The notes under the pieces were generated by a model, which ran no database searches, had not been told where the DNA came from, and saw nothing but the letters and a program-made list of their open reading frames with translations. A stretch of 18,495 nucleotides of DNA, from the NCBI GenBank assembly GCA_964384205.1, contig CAYLKS010000058.1, forward strand, positions 1-18,495. The letters are read 5' to 3'. The DNA is from CAYLKS01 sp964384205 [NCBI: uncultured bacterium]. Lineage in GTDB: Bacteria; JAGOEH01. Of this stretch, positions 16,085 through 18,495 are shown piece after piece; position 1 is the stretch's first letter, and every line of letters begins with the position of its first letter. A program made the translations under genes and the position numbers.

Positions 16085-17329
16085 CTATTTTCTTTTTTTA
16101 CGTTCTAAATCTTTAGGTTCAATTACTTTTTTATCTCCAGACATCAATGCCACAAGCCCATATTTAGACTTATGAATTTCATCAATTTTGCCAACATAAA
16201 TATCGGGGTCATATTTATAATCCGCAGGTTCAGGATACGAAACAATAACTCCTTCGTAATTTCTTAAAATAACTCTATTGACTCCCTGAGAAACCATGTA
16301 ATTTGGCATTACAGGAATTTTACCACCACCTCCAGGAGCATCAACAACAAAAGTAGGAACAGCCATTCCTGTAGTATGTCCACGTAAAGATTCAATTATT
16401 TGAATTCCAACACTAATAGGAGTTCTAAAATGACTTATACCTTCTGATAAATCACATTGATAAATATAATACGGCTTTACTCTATTTTTCAATAACAAAT
16501 GAACTAATTTTTTCATAACATCAGTATTATCATTAATTCCTCTTAATAAAACCGATTGATTACCTAAAGGAATACCGGCATCTGCCAATTTTGCCAATGC
16601 TCGTTCTGAATCAGGTGTAATTTCATTCGGATGATTAAAATGTGTATTTAAATATATAGGATGATATTTTTTCAACATGTTAACTAAACTTTCTGTGATT
16701 CTTTGCGGCATAACTACAGGAGTGCGAGACCCTATTCTAATAATTTCAACATGCTCAATCTCTCTTATTTTGCTAATTATCCTTTCCAATCTATCATCAC
16801 TCATCACAAGAGCATCACCACCAGATAGTAAAACATCTCTGATTTCTTTATGATTCTTTATATAGTCAATTGCTCGATCAATATATGACATTGGTAAGGC
16901 ACTATCTGTCTCTCCTGCTTTTCTTCTTCTAGTACAATGCCTACAATACATAGAACATTGATCAGTAATAAGCAATAAAACTCTATCCGGATATCTATGA
17001 GTAAGACCCGGAGTAGGAGAATCTGCATCTTCTGCTAAAGGATCATATAAATCATCTGCACTCTTATATAATTCATTAACTGTAGGAATTGCTTGCTTCC
17101 TCACAGGATCATTCGGATTATTTTTATCAATTAAAGTAAAATAATATGGCGTAATAGCCATTCTCAATTTTGCCTGCTTAATAGCATCTTCTTCTTCCGG
17201 TTGTAATTCAATCAACTGTTTTAGTGTCTCAAGATCTGTAATTCTATTTTTTAGTTGCCACGTCCAATCATTCCATTCTTCATCAGTAACATTTTCCCAT
17301 ATTTTATATTTCTTATAAAGCTTCTCCAT
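16085..17329 (-). CDS. kamA: Lysine 2,3-aminomutase
   Basis: KamA converts L-lysine to L-beta-lysine, using a [4Fe-4S] cluster, S-adenosylmethionine and pyridoxal phosphate. The protein is 414 residues, the usual size. Cluster cysteines are C125, C129 and C132 (TDQCSMYCRHCTRRR), and R134 follows. The PLP lysine is K337 in DAPGGGGKIPV; substrate aspartates D293 (QCDLSEG) and D330 are present. These numbers coincide exactly with those known for the Clostridium subterminale enzyme, so this is a full lysine mutase rather than an EpmB-like relative, which modifies EF-P and is shorter. The ATG start has GGAG 6 nt upstream. Two tandem TAG codons end the frame at 16082-16087, and the gene follows kdd after 17 bp. 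Together they indicate anaerobic lysine fermentation. Confidence 0.96.
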   Translation of the reverse strand: MEKLYKKYKIWENVTDEEWNDWTWQLKNRITDLETLKQLIELQPEEEDAIKQAKLRMAITPYYFTLIDKNNPNDPVRKQAIPTVNELYKSADDLYDPLAEDADSPTPGLTHRYPDRVLLLITDQCSMYCRHCTRRRKAGETDSALPMSYIDRAIDYIKNHKEIRDVLLSGGDALVMSDDRLERIISKIREIEHVEIIRIGSRTPVVMPQRITESLVNMLKKYHPIYLNTHFNHPNEITPDSERALAKLADAGIPLGNQSVLLRGINDNTDVMKKLVHLLLKNRVKPYYIYQCDLSEGISHFRTPISVGIQIIESLRGHTTGMAVPTFVVDAPGGGGKIPVMPNYMVSQGVNRVILRNYEGVIVSYPEPADYKYDPDIYVGKIDEIHKSKYGLVALMSGDKKVIEPKDLERKKRK

Positions 17330-17346
17330 AACAATCTCCAGTGTGA

Positions 17347-18384
17347 TTATTTAGAATATTTTTCTTCAAAAATTTCTCTCAATACTGGATTTCTCCTTAC
17401 AACATCCAAAGATATTTGAGCATGCTTATGTGCATAACCATTACCAATAATCATATCAACATCATATCCAATACCTTCAGCTCCAAGAGCTGCTTTAGTA
17501 AAACTTGTAGCCATTGAAAAGAAATATACTAAACCTCTATCTTTTGCCGCAAGAATAGAAGCCATCTCAGTATCAGGAACATTAACACAATTTATAACAA
17601 CATCTGACATTTGACCATCCGTTAACTTATTAACTTCATTATACACAAATAAAGCATCTGTTGCATTACCTTGAATAATATGATCGCACATACCTAATTT
17701 TTCAGCAGTCTTCTTTGATCTATCACTGTGAACCAATCCAATAATTTTTCCGTCATCACCAAGAATTTCCCTTGCAACAGCAGTGCAAAGTAAACCAGAT
17801 TTTCCACCAGCACCAAGAATAAATACATTTTGACCCTTTTTAACAAGTCTTTCAGTTTGAGCAGGTGCACCTGCTACATCTAATATAGATAATGCTAATG
17901 TTTCTGACATATCATCCGGCAATTTAGCATATACACCAGATTCAAATAAAATAGCCTTACCTTCTATATCTATTTGATCTTGATCCAAATACACTTTTTT
18001 AATTTTATCAATTCGTAATGGTGTTAATGATAATGATACTAAAGTAGAAATTTTATCCCCAACCTTTAAATCAATTTTGCCTTCTAAATCAGAACCTATC
18101 TTTTCAACAACACCTATTAGCATTCCTCCTGAACCTGTTACAGGATTATGCATCTTCCCTCTTTGCTCAACAATTGATAATACCTTATCAGCAACCTTCG
18201 CTTCATCTTTACCTACTTCCTCAACTATTTGATGAAAAGATGCTGAATCAATATTAAGTCTTATAACATTAATTAAAATCTCATTATCATAAATTTCCAT
18301 ATTATTGTCAATTTTCCATGCTGGTTGTGGTAAAACTCCCTTCGGTTCAATAACTCGATGAGATCCAAATTTACATCCTTTCAT
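17347..18384 (-). CDS. kdd: L-erythro-3,5-diaminohexanoate dehydrogenase
   Basis: Kdd oxidatively deaminates L-erythro-3,5-diaminohexanoate to (S)-5-amino-3-oxohexanoate with NAD(P)+, the third step of lysine fermentation. The product has 345 residues, the known family length. The typical N-terminus MKGCKFGSHRVIEPKGVLPQ is followed by a GroES-like region with GSGGMLIGVVEKIG (84-97), then a nucleotide-binding Rossmann motif, GAGGKSG at 191-197 within NVFILGAGGKSGLLC, and later DVVINCVNVPDTEM (261-274). The ATG start has an excellent AGGAGGAG ribosome site. It is the first gene of the operon: a near-consensus promoter lies directly upstream, and kamA follows after 17 bp. The next enzymes (kce, kal) are not found to the left and would have to lie elsewhere or in another transcript. 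Confidence 0.95.
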   Translation of the reverse strand: MKGCKFGSHRVIEPKGVLPQPAWKIDNNMEIYDNEILINVIRLNIDSASFHQIVEEVGKDEAKVADKVLSIVEQRGKMHNPVTGSGGMLIGVVEKIGSDLEGKIDLKVGDKISTLVSLSLTPLRIDKIKKVYLDQDQIDIEGKAILFESGVYAKLPDDMSETLALSILDVAGAPAQTERLVKKGQNVFILGAGGKSGLLCTAVAREILGDDGKIIGLVHSDRSKKTAEKLGMCDHIIQGNATDALFVYNEVNKLTDGQMSDVVINCVNVPDTEMASILAAKDRGLVYFFSMATSFTKAALGAEGIGYDVDMIIGNGYAHKHAQISLDVVRRNPVLREIFEEKYSK

Positions 18385-18409
18385 TTCTCCTCCTCGTTTT
18401 TTTAATTTA

Positions 18410-18438
18410 ATTTTAAATAATTAAAACCAAAATGTCAA
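18410..18438 (-). promoter_or_regulatory. Near-consensus promoter of the lysine operon
   Basis: On the minus strand TTGACA (18433-18438) is separated by exactly 17 bp from TAAAAT (18410-18415). Transcription would start near 18403, leaving a leader of about 19 nt before the kdd ATG, which carries AGGAGGAG. This is the best promoter match in the window and is of the housekeeping sigma type, not the Bacteroidota type. No operator-like repeat is evident in the remaining 57 bases to the window end. Confidence 0.7.
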
Positions 18439-18495
18439 TAAAATTAACTTTTTTTGTCTACATTATTAAAAAATATTTCATAAAATTAAAAATTT

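Overview
The window is very AT-rich and carries thirteen protein-coding genes, twelve on the minus strand and one on the plus strand. I saw no RNA genes, insertion sequences or CRISPR arrays. The gene content points to an uncultured anaerobe of the Fibrobacterota-Chlorobiota-Bacteroidota (FCB) group, something like Cloacimonadota or a neighbouring candidate phylum. The clues are a PorV/PorQ-family outer-membrane protein, a large secreted protein with a type IX secretion / FlgD-like C-terminal domain, a TonB-dependent receptor with a carboxypeptidase-regulatory-like front domain, and a lysine-fermentation cluster of the kdd-kamA-kamB-kamC type. Nearly every gene has a strong Shine-Dalgarno sequence, and the candidate promoters look like TTGACA/TATAAT. 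Bacteroidota proper usually lack both, which argues against that phylum. The phylum assignment is inference.

Left part (about 1-7250, transcribed leftwards): an envelope cluster. A 918-residue TonB-dependent receptor, a 1067-residue secreted protein and a 338-residue PorV/PorQ-like protein are packed with 11-12 bp gaps. They run from a candidate promoter near 7221-7249 to a hairpin terminator at 121-155. Together they look like an outer-membrane uptake or surface-display unit: receptor, exported cargo and PorV-type shuttle or anchor.

Middle (about 7390-11420, leftwards): a compact run of php (histidinol-phosphatase-like), a J-domain/TPR protein, gltX (glutamyl-tRNA synthetase) and an exported TPR protein. 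Divergent from it, on the plus strand, is an ABC-transporter ATPase of the MalK/UgpC/MsmX type. The 195-bp divergent intergenic region holds candidate promoters in both directions and an 11-bp perfect inverted repeat over the -35 box of the ATPase promoter, a candidate operator.

Right part (about 12500-18440, leftwards): a lysine-degradation operon with genes kdd, kamA, kamB, kamC and a DUF484/GAF-like protein. It is driven by a near-consensus promoter at 18410-18438. KamA makes beta-lysine from lysine, and Kdd oxidises the later 3,5-diaminohexanoate intermediate. KamB and KamC are the expected reactivating pair for the B12-dependent 5,6-aminomutase that acts between them. That aminomutase (kamDE), kce and kal are not in the window. 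Where kamDE sits in other genomes there is instead a DUF484-like gene that overlaps kamC and then collides tail-to-tail with the ABC ATPase gene. This rearranged operon with its extra sensor-like gene is the most interesting feature of the window.
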